Assembly: GCA_016647705.1 (NCBI GenBank)
Contig: CM028330.1
Span: 37,127,775-37,191,774, forward strand
Origin: Eucommia ulmoides
Lineage: Eukaryota > Streptophyta > Magnoliopsida > Garryales > Eucommiaceae
Reading direction: 5' to 3'
Length of the DNA stretch: 64,000 nucleotides
Shown one piece after another: positions 34,986-47,573 of the stretch. Every line of letters begins with the position of its first letter. The stretch's first letter is position 1. Position numbers and translations under genes: made by a program. A model generated the notes under the pieces. That model searched no databases, had not been told where the DNA came from, and saw only the letters and a program-made list of their open reading frames with translations.

Positions 34986-35620
34986 ATGGAGATGGTCATG
35001 ATTCGAGTCAATGTGGAAGAGGACCGAGAAGCAACTATGGCTAGGTTTCTAATTTGGCTAAATCGTGACATTGCAAATGTGGTGGAGTTGCATCATTATG
35101 TAGAGTTGAGTGACATGGTGCACATAGCCATTAAAGTGGAGCAACAATTGAAGCGTAAGAGTTCCACATGAGTTTGGTAGCAACCGGGTTCTTCCTCTTC
35201 TTGGAAACCAAATTAGAGCAAGAGGGGTGAAAAGCTTAATTTTCAGCCCAAGGTTGAACCCTCCAAAATTCACAAAGCCGATGTAACACCAAACCAAGGT
35301 AAGACCGATTTTCAACCTTCTAGAAATAGAGAAATTAAATGCTTTAAGTATTTGGGAGCAAGTCATACTGCATACCAATGTCCAAACAAAAGAGTGATGA
35401 TTATGAGGTATGATGAAGGTATTGAGACCGAAGATGAGACGGATGATGATTCGATGCCACCTTTGGAGGATGCTCGTGATGTTAAATATCCGGTTGATGA
35501 AGAGCTTTTGGTTGTAAGAAAAGCTCTTATTGCACAATTCAAAGAAGATGAAGCGATACAACGTGAGAATATCTTTCTACGAGATGTCATGTCAATGATA
35601 AGGTATGTAGCATGATTATT
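34986..35620 (+). pseudogene. gag C-terminal remnant with zinc knuckle (CRM-like)
   Basis: Reads EMVMIRVNVEEDREATMARF and IANVVELHHYVELSDMVHIA, a conserved helical end of gag in chromoviruses. It is followed by a knuckle-like CFKYLGASHTAYQCPNKR (about 35341-35395), which corresponds to the CCHC nucleocapsid motif, and then an acidic linker (IETEDETDDDSMPPLED). It would bind element RNA; fossil. Confidence 0.7.
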
Positions 35621-36189
35621 AATGGAGGGAGTTGTACTAATGTGGCTAGCACTAATTTGGTGGAGAAGTTGAATTAGACAACTTTAAAACATCTTAGGCC
35701 ATATGAGTTACCATGGTTGAATGATTGTGGAGAAATTAAAGTGAATAAAAAGGTACTCATATAGTTCTAGATTGGGAGGTACAAAGACGAGATCTTGTGT
35801 GATGTGGTGCTAATGCATAGGGGCATATTCTTTTTGGAAAACCAATTTAATCGGCAAGTAACTCATGATGGTTATACCAATAGATACTATTTTGTACTTA
35901 ATAAGAAACCAATTACTCTTGTACCATTAATGCCAAGGCAAGTGTATGATGATCAAGTAAGATTAAAAAGAGACAGTGACAAGAATAAGGAGAAAGAGAA
36001 GAAAAAAAAGAGTGAGAGAGAGAAAAATTCAAAAAGTGTGAGAAAAGAAGATAGGAAACAAGTGAGTTTTTATGCGAGAGAAAGTGAGATTAAAAAAGTG
36101 TTGTTTTCAAACCAACCTTTGATTGTACTTTTGTACAAGGAGGTTTGTTTTACCACTAATGATCTTAACCCCTCTCTGCCTAGTATTGT

Positions 36190-38800
36190 TTCTCTTTTAC
36201 AGGATTTTGATGATGTGTTTCCCGAAGAAGTGCCTAATGGTTTGCCCCCAATAAGGGGAATTGAGCATCAAATTGATTTCGTACCTGGAGCATCAATTCT
36301 AAATAAACCCGCATATAGGTGCAATCCCAAGCAAACGAAGGAACTTCAAAGCAAGTTAGTAAGCTTATGGACAATGGGTATGTACATGAAAGCATGAGTC
36401 CTTGTGCAGTCCCCGTGTTGCTTGCACCTAAGAAAGATGGTACATGGAGAATGTGGGTGGATTGTCGCGCCATCAACAATATCACGGTAAAGTATCGACA
36501 TCCCATCCCTAGATTAGATGATATGTTTGATGAATTGCATGGTTCTTGTGTGTTTACTAAAATTGATCTTAAAAGTGGATATCATCAGATTAGGATGAGG
36601 GAAGGTGATGAGTAGAAAACCACATTCAAAACAAAATATGATTTATGTGAGTGGTTGGTTATGCCTTTTGGGTTAACCAATGCACCTAGTGCATTCATGA
36701 GATAAATGAACCATGTTTTGCGTATTTTTATTGTGAAATTTGTGGTTGTATACTTTGATGACATTATGATTTATAGTAAAAACTTAGATGAGCATGTTGA
36801 ACATTTCAAATTTGTTTTAGATGTTTTGAGAAAAAAAAAGTTGTTTGCTAACCTCAAAAAGTGTACCTTTTGCACAGATAAGTTTGTGTTTCTTGGTTTT
36901 ATTGTTAGTGCTAAAGGAATTGAGGTAGATGAGGAAAAAATTAAGGCAATCAAGGAGTGGCCAAAACTTACAAATGAGAGATAGGTGAGAAGTTTCCATA
37001 GGCTGGCTAGCTTTTATCGGAGATTTGTGAAAAAATTTAGTAGCCTAGCCGTACCTTTAGCTGAAGTTGTCAAAAATAATGTGGGTTTTAAGTGGGGTGA
37101 TGAGCAAGAAAAGACATTTAATTTGATTAAGAAAATATTGACTAATGCACATTTACTTGTTTTACCTAACTTTACAAAAAAATTGAGATTAAATGTGATG
37201 CTTCAGGAATAGGTATTGGAGTTGTTCTAATGCAGGAAGGGCGTCCGCTTGCCTACTTTAGTGAAAAACTAAGTGGTGCAACCCTGAATTACCCTACATA
37301 TGACAAAGAGATGTATGTGTTGATTAAGGCATTGGAGACTTAGCAACACTATCTTTGGCTAAAAGAATTTGTTATTCACACGGATCATGAATCTTTGAAG
37401 CATTTGAAAGGTCAACAAAAGCTGAACAAGCGACATGCCAAGTGGATTGAATTTATTAAAATGTTTCCTTATGTAATCAAGTACAAGCAAGGTAAGGAAA
37501 ACGTTGTGGCGGATGCATTATCTCGAAGGTATGTCTTACTTTCTACCTTAGATGCCAAATTGCTTAGTTTTGAATACATTAAGGATTTGTACGTTGATGA
37601 TTCTGATTTTAGTAATGTATTCAATGCATGTGCAAAAGTGGCGTTTGGTAAGTTCTTTAGGCATAATAGGTTTTTATTTAGGAAAAATAAATTATGTGTG
37701 CCTAAATATTCATTGCGTGACTTGCTTGTTAGAGAAGCCTATGGGGGTGGTTTAATGGAACATTTTGGCATATCTAAAACTTTACATGTTTTGCATAAAC
37801 ACTTCTTCTGGCCTCATATGAAACTTGAAGTGGAGAGAATTTGTGAGAACTGTATTGTTTGTAGGTAAGCTAAGTTTAAGATTAAGTCTCATAGTTTGTA
37901 TACTCCTTTGTCTATACCTAATGAACCTTGGATTGATATTTCCATGGATTTTTTGGTAGGTTTGCCTAGGTCAAAAAGAGGTCCAGATTCTATATATGTG
38001 GTTGTAGATAGATTCTCTAAGATGACTCATTTTATTCCATGTCATAAAATCGATGATGCATCACATGTTGTTGATTTGTTCTTTAAGAAAATAATTAGGT
38101 TGCATGACATGCCTAAGACTATTGTTTTGGATAGAGATGTTAAGTTCTTAAACTATTTTTGGAAGACTTTGTGGGGTAAGCTCGGAACTGAATTTTTATT
38201 TTCTACTACTTGTCATCCACAAACTGATGATCAAACCGAAGTAATTAATAGGACTTTATCTATTTTATGGCGTGCTATAATACAAAAGAATTTGAAAACA
38301 TCGAAAGATTGTTTGCCGCATGTAGAGTTTGCATATAATAGGAGTGTGCATTATGCAACTAAATTTTCACCGTTTGAAATTGTGTATGGTTTTAATTCAT
38401 TGACTCCTTAGGATTTAACTTCTTTACCTATGCATGAGCGTGTCAACTTAGATGGGAATAAGAAGGTTGATTTTGTTAAGCAGATCCATGAAAAGGCCCG
38501 ACAAAATATTGAAAGGAGAACTGAGCAATATGTCAACCAAGCTAATAAGGAGCGCAAAAAAGTTGTATTTGAACCTGGTCGATTGGGTTTGGTTGCATAT
38601 GAGGAATGTGTGATTTCCCCAACAAAGGCGTTCTAAGCTACCTCCAAGAGGAGATGACCCTTTTCAAGTGATCGAACGAATCAATGACAACGCCTACAAG
38701 TTGGACCTTCCAAGTGAGTTTAATGTAAGTGCTACTTTTAATATGACTGACTAATTTCTATTTAGTGTAGGTGAAGATTAAGGACAAATCCTTTTCAAGA
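36190..38800 (+). pseudogene. pol remnant: RT, RNase H and integrase (CRM-like)
   Basis: [53 protein letters not shown] and [15 protein letters not shown], with the catalytic-site segment YFDDIMIYSK at about 36751. RNase H tail: the [12 protein letters not shown] segment, then [17 protein letters not shown] near 37480. Integrase: a zinc-binding stretch ending CENCIVCR (37868), a core with [40 protein letters not shown] and [16 protein letters not shown], then a C-terminus with [19 protein letters not shown] and [14 protein letters not shown]. This is the standard chromovirus order. It is broken; several breaks. Confidence 0.8.
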
Positions 38801-38809
38801 AGGAGGAAA

Positions 38810-39639
38810 TGATGAGAATATATTAGCTTACAAGAGATCCATTGCATATTCCAGTAGGCCCAATAACAAAGGCAAGAACTAAAAGATTCGAAGAAGCACT
38901 TAATAAATTAATTTAAGAGATTTAGGCTGAGGTTAAAATGGTAAAGCCCAAATTCAGCCCAAATGACGATCAATGTCTAGTTCACATCATCAAGGCAAGC
39001 GAATTGGCTTAAAGCGTGAACTTGAACAGGTCTAGGATGAGACCCACAAATTTTATTTTATTTATTTTATTATTTTAAGTCTTTTAAATTCTCTTTAAGC
39101 TGATTTGTAAGGTTTGATTTCCAAATAATCTTTTCCATTTTCCAATTAGAAATGTAAGACAAGTTAGGAAAATTCCTTATTCTTTATTTAGTCTTATATA
39201 TTAAGGTTTCTTTTTTCCTTCATGTAGACCTGCAAATTTTCCAAGACATATTAGGATTTTTTTCTTGTTCTCTTGGCCGCCTATTTAAGGGGCATTGTAG
39301 ACCTGCGAATTTCAAACATTATTTTTTATTAATACTATAATAGTGAGAGTTTTCTCTTAAGTTCTTCAGAGAACTTTTCCTAAACTTATCGAGAATTTCT
39401 TGTAGCATTCAAATTTTATATCTTTGGTTCATGATTCTTTATAATCATTGGGTCAAAATCATTACTTATAACGTTGGTTCGTGTTTCGTTTATAAACGTT
39501 GAGTCAAGGTAATCTATTCTAAAATTCTGTATTTTCTTGTTCTTGTATTTTCATTTATAAATCTGAATTTAGTTCGATCCTCGTGAAGAAATCTTAAATT
39601 GGTTTCGAGTCTCACTAATTCTTGGTGAGGTTCGTATTA
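38810..39639 (+). repeat. 3' LTR of the second CRM-like element
   Basis: 830 bp starting TGATGAGAATAT after the purine tract AAGAAGGAGGAAA, and ending near GGTGAGGTTCGTATTA. It aligns with the LTR at 248-1086 over its length. Both contain TTCTTCA(A/G)AGAACTTT and GTGTTTCGTT(T/C)ATAAACGTTG, but they differ at many positions, so the two insertions are not recent copies of one another. Confidence 0.75.
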
Positions 39640-41162
39640 CGATCGACCGAGTGGACATGATTCAGCATGTTTGACTAATTCATTTTTGGAGATCTTCTAC
39701 CTAAATCCTATGATTTTGAACGTTATAAAATTTGATTTTAAGGGGATTTGAGTATATTTCATATATCTATCATGTATTTTGAAGATCCTATTAATTAGTC
39801 CTTATATTAATTGATTCTATGAATTTAATCGGTAAAACTAATTTCTATATTTAAGGGTTTTAAATCAAAGAAGTTTTGGGGACTAAATTGAACTTTTCAA
39901 AAAGTATTTTTAGTCAATTATATCTTATTTGAAAGATTATTTTATATGGGTCCATATGGGACATTAATGGTCTTATGTTTCTAAATATAGCCGTTATATG
40001 CATAGTTTGAAATTTATATAAACATATGCCTGCGTTTTAAACATAACAACAATTAAAAGCAAGAGTTTAAATCAACCATATTCAAAAAGAAAGTACCATT
40101 TTGCTAATAGTATTTTTTAGACAAATAATTTTGCTTTGAAGAAATTGTTGATCTTGCAATACCGGGTTTGAGTCTTTTGTACGATCTTTTAAAAGAAATT
40201 CCGGTGAGATTGTTCTTGTTTACTTGCTTAAAATTAACTGTGCTTTAATTGAGTTATATTCTTTAATTGAGTTTGTAGTATTTGTGTGTGAAAAAATCAT
40301 TTTCTATTTAGAATATCATGAAAATCTTGTGAAACGGTTGTTTGCTTGTGAAATCTAATTAATTTTGTCTTTGTGCTATATTCAAGTAAAATTAGATTTG
40401 TACTCACATAGTTTATCGTGAAATTAATCGAGGTGGTAGAAACTCTTGTGGGAAGAAACTTGATATTTTTTGTATTTGTGAGTGTGAGATAATTAGACAC
40501 ATTGGGTTAGTATCTAATCAACATTTACATTTGATTCTTAGCCTAAAAAATGATTAGGTTTAATTCTTCTTATAATAGAACTAGGTTAGTATAGATAGGC
40601 TTGATTCTTAGTCTGCAAAAGAATTAGGTTCTTCTTGAACCTAATAAAAAGAAAATTGTAAAGGTTTGATTCTGAGCCTAGAAAAATAATTAGATTAGTC
40701 CTTAATCTGTGAAAGGGATTGTAAGATTTGATTTCTACCTGGGAAAGAAATCAGATTTAGTAGATTGCGAAATCCCTACAAGAACTCAAGGGACTGGACG
40801 TAGGCAAGAGTTACTTGTCGAACCTAGATAAATTTGCATGTCCAATTTCTTTATCCCTATTTGTTTGGTTGTGCATTTAGATAAATATGTTTCCGTTATA
40901 ACTCAAATTGGATAGGAAATTTGGAGATTGCTTGTTTGATAATTTGGGCCAATAGGTGGGAAGGGGATGGAGAGGTGGTTGGGTTGCAAGGCAGGGAAAG
41001 GGCTGAAATTTGTTGAATCTATAATCGTTGGGGTATGGGGTTGCAGAGAAGATGAGGATATGGGTTTTGAGCACGCGAAAGAGAGAGAGAGAGAAATGAA
41101 CTTGCCCCTACTGGTTGGGCCTCTGAAACAGACGGCAAAAGGGGTTAGGAAGGATGGGTATC

Positions 41163-41225
<63 letters not shown>

Positions 41226-43066
41226 ATTGTGGGAGAGGGCAGGGAGGTTGAACGTGGGCTTCTGGTATTGGAAGAAGGCAAAAAGGTTTGAGAGAAAATA
41301 ATCAGAACTGGGTTTGGGGTTTGGGTTATAAGGTTGGGTGAAAAGGTACGTGGGTGTGGGCATTAGGCTTGGCAGGATTTTTTTCCCTAAAATTTTTTAT
41401 AATCCAATCTCATCCATCTATTTTCCTAAAATCAATACCAGTCGTCCACTAAAGACATTTTAAAAATACTCATAATTTAATACAGTTATTTAGAGGAAAA
41501 AAACAGCAGGACTTCTAATAATGAAACAACTAGCTGATTCGAGTGGCTAAAGCCAATCAAAATTAATTTATGGATAAATTTTAATACGGTATTTACTTAA
41601 TTGGATACATGAGTAAATGGAAACCTTATATCTGGCCATGCATGACATGCTAAACTAAATTAAAAAAAAAAAATATTGTGTCGTACACTTTCTTTTTATA
41701 GGCAAATTGCAATGCAGAGAAAAGTGCGATATTGCACCCTTTAACAAGCACCCACAAAATTAAACGATAATCATAGTTCCATCAAAACTATCAAAACAAA
41801 TTTATGGTGTTATCCATACATTCTAAATTAATTTGACCATGACAAAAGGCCACATAAATTTGTGTAGGGCATACTCATGAAATATGTACAGCATGGTACT
41901 CCTGCTCCTCAAAAATGACAGCCTTAACGTTCCCCTATTTTTAAATTTCAATACATTAAAATTAAGAAGTTATGAGTTACATTAAAAGAATATCGATTTA
42001 AAAAAATTAGGCCATCAAAAGAAATTTAGCTATGAACTAAACGAACAAATAAATGTTAATAGTATGAAAGAAACTAAGAACATATAAATGTTAATAGTAT
42101 GAAAGAAGCTAACAGTCAATGCACTTTAGGAAAAGAAAAAAACAACTCTCCCGTGGAGTACTCCAGGAATTAAATTGAATGCACCAGGCTGATATAGGAA
42201 ACTGTGCCCTTAAAATCGTTCAGTGAAATGATTAGTCAAGGTGCATGTAAATTGGTCCGGACACACTTTACCGGAAAAAACAAAGAAAAGAGAAAATTTG
42301 CGTGTCCATAAACAATGATATTATCCATTGTTGAAATTGAGCAAATACTACAAATATTACAAAATATATTAATCATCCTTCCGTGGAAAATGCCCAGTCA
42401 GAACAATCCATTGATAGGACAATCACATGCTTGCATTTTTAACCAAAAAGCAGCTTCCTAAAAACTCAAAATTTAGAAGTAAAATGAAAAAAAAATGTAG
42501 TTGACACATTTCCAATAGATCTTAGTTTATTGGGTCTCATAACAATCTACATGTTGAAGAAAATCACCATTCCAAATGCAGGTTTATCACAGCCCAAAAA
42601 CTAAGAACAAAGAAGAAAAATGACATAGCAGGATCAAGTTTGTTTTTTCCAAGGAAAATGAAAGATAAAGACAATGACTCGATAACTACTTACTAACAAT
42701 GATGAACAGTCAATGACATATTTCACATTGCATAAAAAGTAATAAAACGTCATTTAAATTTGAATTGTTTGTTGAATCATAGTGACAGATGGTAGAAAAC
42801 CTTCAGGATTAAATTATGTGGCACCAATGTAGAAGACGCCTTGGCAACATATGATGCATGAACATTTGTATTCAGAGAATCTTCATTTGTCATGTGGGAT
42901 CTTGTGTTTGTCTGTGAATATGTTAATATATTGAATTTATGCCATAACTTTTGGGTTGCAGTTGGAGGACTATCCATTTAAGCCTTTATTGATGGCACTT
43001 TTTCTGTCATTTGTAGCTTTTCGATGTGCTCCCTAAGGATGAATATCTTGTTGTCTTGTAATCTTA
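39640..43066. other. Long spacer, mostly unassigned AT-rich sequence
   Basis: No gene supported. Around 39740-39960 the sequence resembles retroelement LTR debris (GGGGACTAAATTGAAC and similar). At 40510-40790 four degenerate repeats occur, each with TTTGATTCT(T/G)AG(C/T)CT followed by AAAA and ATTAGGTT. From 40790 the stretch GGACTGGACGTAGGCAAGAG, then ACTTGTCGAACC, looks like the end of a Copia-type LTR or leader. 41226-43066 is AT-rich with no recognisable element. Confidence 0.35.
41162..41224. repeat. Compound microsatellite (TA)n(GA)n
   Basis: About ten TA units pass directly into about 21 GA units. Likely polymorphic in length. Confidence 0.95.
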
Positions 43067-43363
43067 GTAGTGTAGGATACATATTTTTATCAGAAAATAA
43101 ATAATGGAAATGAAAAGAAAAATGCAGAACTATTCTTTTATTCAAGGAAAACAATTGTACAAGTCTACCATCTAGGGATGATATAGGCTACTTTATATAG
43201 AGGCGCCTAGATAATTTAGGAAACAAAAGTTAAGGAGAGAAATTAGAAATTACGATAATTAAAATAAATGTAAATATTTTTCCTTTTTCAGAGTTTTCTT
43301 ATTCCTCAAGCTACCCTTGATTATGCCAGTATTAAGTGCGTAATTTATTTTTGTTATCTTGAT

Positions 43364-43695
43364 AAAATTAAGAATGAAACTATTAGAGAGAATTTAGGAA
43401 TAACACCCATCGAAGAGAATGTGAGAGAAAATCGTTTACAGTGATTTGGACATGTGTATAGAAAACTCATAGAAACACCAGTAAGAAAATGCGATTTAGT
43501 TCAAGTGTGGAGGGCTATTAGATGGAGAGGTAAGCCTAAGAAGACTTGGGACAAGACTATTAGGACTGATTTGATGACATTGAACCTGACTGGGGAGATG
43601 ACCCTTAATCGTTCATTATGGCGTAAACAGATTCATGTAGCCGACCCTACTTAAGTGGGACAAAGGCTTAGTTGTTGTTGTTGTTGTTGTTTTTG
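43364..43695 (+). mobile_element. RTE-type LINE, 3' end only (5'-truncated)
   Basis: A 332-bp plus-strand insertion with the 9-bp target duplication TATCTTGAT (43355-43363 and 43696-43704). It encodes the end of the LINE protein: RENLGITPIEENVREN, a RLQ/FGHVYR segment, RWRGKPKKTWDKTIRTDL and LWRKQIHVADPT. The WFGH and RGRP-KTW blocks are typical of plant RTE elements, which end in WDKALS-like sequence and a TTG repeat. There is one in-frame stop within the fragment (the TGA in the position of W of WFGH). The 3' tail is (TTG)n at about 43671-43690. Such severe 5' truncation is usual for LINEs. It is a dead copy. Confidence 0.85.
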
Positions 43696-44063
43696 TATCT
43701 TGATCTCCATCATTTTTCCCCCACTAGAAAACACTCCAATGAGTTGTGCTGGTGATAGATCTCCAAAAGGTCAAGTGTAAGGCGATGAACTTATACCTCA
43801 GTAATCCGAATAGCATCGGAACTAGGGTGACCTTGCCATTAGACAATTAGACAAAGTAACTTTGAAACCCACTGTGAGGCGATCCTATCACTTCATCATC
43901 AAGAGCCTTCTCTATCTAGTCTCCATGCGATTGTCAGAGTTGTGGTGAGATAGGAATAGGTATGGCTATAGATGTTGAAGGACTTGCTGAGACAGGTGGA
44001 GGGAACACAAGAGGCTCAGAGGTGCTTTGGTGAGGTAGCAAATCCTTAACATTGAAAATAGTA

Positions 44064-45106
44064 TTAATACTCATATAAGCAAGTCAAGTAAATATGCAAT
44101 AGGTTCAAGTTTACAAAGGATACAGAAAGGACAAGAAACACTAGCAGGCGATTTCTTGAATGAATTTTCAGGTTAGCACTTGGATGTATGCGAACGAGAA
44201 CATAGTCACCCTTATTATATTCTTGATGTCGATGATGCGCATCACGAGCAAGCTTATAATTTTCATTACTTAATGCAATTTGTCGTCTAACATCGGCATG
44301 CAACTCGCAAATACGTCGAGTAAAGGATTCGTCAAATTCAAAAGGTCATGAGCCAACAGATAAAGGATGGGAGCTAATGAGGCGAGCGACCATGAACTAT
44401 TTTAAAGGGACCCACACTAGTGGTTCGGTTCACCAAGTTATATTATAGGCAAATTCAGCAATAGGCAAAAAGAAGTCCCAATTACCAAGTTTCTCCCCAA
44501 CAAGACATCGAAGTAAATCTCCTAAAGTAAGATTAATCACTTAAGTTTAACCACTAGTTTAGGAATGAAATGTAGAAGAAAACTTGAGTTGGGTCCCAAT
44601 TAGTTTCCATAGTGTCTTCCAAAAGTAGCTAACAAACTTGACGTCTCTATCAGACACAAAAGACTAGGTGTGCTATGCAATCGAACCATTTAGTGAGAGA
44701 CGTTAGACACATTATAAGTTTTACAACATGGAACAAAATGGGCGTTTGAGAAGCAATCAACCACAACTAGAATGGAGTCATCCTCGAAAGCAGACCAAGG
44801 ACAAAATCCGTACTAATATCAATCCAAGTTGTGCGTGGCATAGGTAATGCCAGTGCTTTGACATTTGCTTTGCCAAGCTGGCATGTGTGACTCTAGGATA
44901 CAACCCGAGCAACATCGATATACATAGATGGCCAATAAACCAATATTCCACAAGGGATATAGTCTTATCACGACCGAAGTGACCAGCTCGACCTCAAGCA
45001 CGTAACTCTCCGACGAAGAAGTCTCAAAGAGACGTATGTGGAATGCACGACTGGGAACTCCTAAACAATAATAACCCTCTTGAATGAAGAACCTTAGTTG
45101 AATCAA
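44064..45106 (-). pseudogene. integrase remnant of the 43-45 kb gypsy element
   Basis: Minus strand. The right part has FIQEGYYCLGVPSRAFHIRL, corresponding to the N-terminal zinc-binding part of gypsy integrase. The left part has MHADVRRQIALSNENYKLAR, then HHRHQEYNKGDYVLVRIHP, the C-terminal region of chromovirus-type integrase. Between them only degraded core sequence is visible. No gag, protease or RT was seen in this element. Fossil. Confidence 0.6.
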
Positions 45107-45661
45107 CTATGGCGATGTCAACTGCTAGAGACAGAGCGATTGAGTTGCCGATTAAGTCCGTAAAAAATAAGGAGCTGACAACAATTTCCTCTCTATCACC
45201 GGTACGACGAAAATGAAGGTGATGTTCGAAAGTGAATGGTTAAGGTGGAGCACGATAGAGAGACGAACATAAATCAGACAAGAACAAATGTACTCGTCAA
45301 AGCAAAAGATGGAACGGACCTTGCTTTGAATACCAATTGTGTGTAGGACCAATATGTCGAATCCGAAATATTCAATAGCATGGAAGAGAGAAAATATAGA
45401 ACTCAAAAACAATTCTTTTATTCAATGAAATAAATTATAGAAGTCTGCCCTCTAGGGATAACACAGCCCATTACATAGAGAAGCTTAGAGATAATTTTAG
45501 GAAATAAAAATTTAGGAGAGAATTAAAAATTACAATAATCAAAATAAATGCAAAGAATTTCCCTATTTCAAAGTTTTCTTATTCTTGAAGCTAGCCTTGA
45601 TTTACGCAATTACGCCTCTAGAGTAAGTGCATAAGTTATTTTTGTTATCTTGATACCATCA

Positions 45662-46439
45662 CTTAAACATGTATGTGATATGAAATATGAATGTGCCAAT
45701 ATAGCAGCAGTGTGCACAAAAGGTCTTGAAGATCTAAGCACACACATAATATAACATCTATTTATATCTAGTAGTGTTTTTCCGCAGATTCCATAAAATT
45801 GAAGAATAATGAATGACCATATATACTAATGGAATCTAATTCATTATCTGCACTTGAAACAAAACAACTGAAATTTTGATATGTATATTATATTGTAATT
45901 CCATAGAAGTAGGAGGTAAAGGAATGTGAAGTTACTTGACAATAGAGAGAAGAGTTGCTTGCGACAATGATGTGATAGGTGGGTGTCGATATCCAAGGCT
46001 GAAATTAACTACTGAAATGAAATCAAATCAAATCATCAAGAATTACAAATCGAACAAAAATACATAAACAACAGTATCAATAATGGTTTTACAACAAAAA
46101 GAAGTTGAATCTGATGGTTCTTTCGCAGTGTGAAATACATGAAAAAATATGGTAAATTGCAGTCCTCTTCCTTTTTGAGGTCGATACTGTTTAGACCCTT
46201 CTTAAAAAAATTCGTTGTCGCCCATTTTTCTTACCCAAAACTCCACTTTTTTTTCATGAAACATTTATTATTAGCTTCATTGACAAATAAGATATTGAAC
46301 ATTTAATGTAAGAGGAGGAGTTTTTTCCTAGCACGAGGAAATTTCACCAAAATTAATTGAGGGGCGACATCTCATGCACACTTTTTCTTTTCTTTTGTGT
46401 TATGGGTTCCAAAAAAAAATTTAAATGAAAATGTGTAAT
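45662..46439. other. Spacer, nothing recognised
   Basis: AT-rich, with poly-T stretches and no supported exon or element ends. A run reading AATGAAATCAAATCAAATCA near 46015 is only a short local repeat. Confidence 0.4.
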
Positions 46440-46444
46440 AGATT

Positions 46445-46861
46445 TGTTAGGATCCCACATCGACTAAGTATGGGATTGGTTGGTGGGTTATAAACTAAGT
46501 CTAAGCAATGGGATGAAGGATTAGTTACAGGAGAAGTTTCTTATTTCTGTTATCAGGGAGTTAGTTAGATGAGCTGGAAGATTGTTGAGTTTGTTATGTT
46601 GTTCGTTAGTGGAGTTTGTTAGCTGTGAGCTTAAGATTGAGCTAATACTTCAAGTATAAATAGCATTGAGGAGGGATGGGTAGGTTATCGAATTTGTGAG
46701 ATCAAAAGGGAGAGACTAGGCTCTCAAAATCCTACCTTTTCATTTACTGTGTTTCTTGTATTTTCATTCTAATATCAATTTAGTTTTCTATTCTCCCTAT
46801 TTCTTTCATTTTTCCTATCATAAGTGTTGAGAATTATCAATCTGTTGAGTGTGATCTATCA
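46445..46861 (+). repeat. Long 5' LTR of the chimeric element
   Basis: The first ~52 bp match the TRIM LTRs; the following ~365 bp do not and contain a TATA-like AGTATAAATAGC near 46650. It ends GTGATCTATCA. This block looks like the LTR of a larger gypsy element that shares its outer U3 edge with the TRIM. Confidence 0.8.
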
Positions 46862-46963
46862 AGTTGGTATCAAGAGCAGTGACTTTTCTCGGAAAAAATG
46901 GCACAAAAAAAGGTTGAGGCACTGGAGGAGAGAATGGACGTCGGCTGTGAAAGCATGGGGAAG

Positions 46964-47573
46964 TTTTAGGATCCCACATCGACTAAGTATGGGATTGGTT
47001 AGTGGGTTATAAGCTCCTAGGCACCCTCCCCTTGTAAGCCGGTTTTCAAGGGTGAGTTCTACCTAGTGGGTTTGTAACCATTGATTCGTACCAAATATGG
47101 GCTTGGTTCGTATCAATTTAGGCCGACGTGGACGTCGACTATGGAAGCGTGGGAAAATGTTAGGATCCCACATCGACTAAGTATGGGATTGGTTGATGGG
47201 TGATAAGTCTCTAGGCACCCTCCCCTTGTAAGCCGGTTTTCAAGGGTGAGTTCTACTTAGTGGGTTTGTAACCATTGGTTCGTACCAAGTATGGGCTTGA
47301 TTCGTATCAATTGGTATCAGAGCATGGTCCCGGGCCCCACGCCAAGTGCCACGTGGCAGGCTGACCAGTGCGCTGGGGTAAAAAGGCCGATGTTGACGTC
47401 GGTTGTGGAAGCGTGGGGAAAAGTTAGGATCCCACATCGACTAAGTATGGGATTGGTTGGTGGGTTATAAGCCTCTAGGCACCCTCCCCTTGTAAGTCGG
47501 TTTTCAAGGGTGAGTTCTACCTAGTGGGTTTGTAACCATTGGTTTGTACCAAGTATGGGCTTGGTTCGTATCA
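46964..47573 (+). repeat. Three tandem 152-bp TRIM LTRs
   Basis: 46964-47115, 47158-47309 and 47422-47573 are exactly the same length and nearly identical. Each contains CTAGGCACCCTCCCCTTGTA and GTGGGTTTGTAACCATTG and ends TTCGTATCA. The spacer 47310-47421 carries the primer site and a CCACGTGGCA palindrome; 47116-47157 is a shortened version ending in the same GTGGGAAAATG-like purine tract. Confidence 0.9.

Larger units (their letters stand above)
34986..39639 (+). mobile_element. CRM-like Ty3/gypsy element, incomplete at its 5' side
   Basis: Same family as the element at 1-1086. Plus-strand parts: end of gag with a zinc knuckle (34986-35400), protease region (35600-35900), RT (36200-36990), RNase H (37000-37540), integrase (37540-38410), integrase C-terminus (38560-38800) and 3' LTR (38810-39639). 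No 5' LTR was seen. All domains are recognisable, but the coding region is broken at several places. CRM elements often sit in centromeric or pericentromeric chromatin; that this copy does is not shown. Confidence 0.8.
43067..45661 (-). mobile_element. Small-internal Ty3/gypsy element with an RTE LINE in its left LTR
   Basis: Minus-strand element. The right LTR (5' LTR) is 45338-45661 (324 bp). The left LTR (3' LTR) is 43067-43712, of which 43364-43704 is a LINE insertion and its target duplication. Next to the right LTR, the minus strand reads TTGGTATTCAAAGCAAGG, an initiator-Met tRNA primer site of the TGGTATCAGAGC type. Next to the left LTR, GTGGGGGAAAAA on the minus strand is the polypurine tract. 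CTTA stands on both outer flanks, a possible short target duplication. The internal region (about 1.6 kb) holds only integrase remnants (44064-45106). Broken; family within gypsy not certain. Confidence 0.75.
46445..47573 (+). mobile_element. Chimeric small LTR element: gag-start module joined to a tandem TRIM
   Basis: The whole 1129-bp unit is framed by one 5-bp target duplication, AGATT (46440-46444 and 47574-47578). From left: a 417-bp LTR (46445-46861), a primer site TTGGTATCAAGAGC, a short gag-like start MAQKKVEALEERM (from 46898), then TRIM-type internal sequence, and three 152-bp TRIM LTRs at 46964-47115, 47158-47309 and 47422-47573. Spacers between them are 42 and 112 bp; the longer one has TTGGTATCAGAGCATGG (initiator-Met primer site). 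All LTRs open with (T)GTTAGGATCCCACATCG. TRIMs are tiny LTR elements moved by others; tandem LTR arrays are known for them. Non-coding apart from the gag start. Confidence 0.85.
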
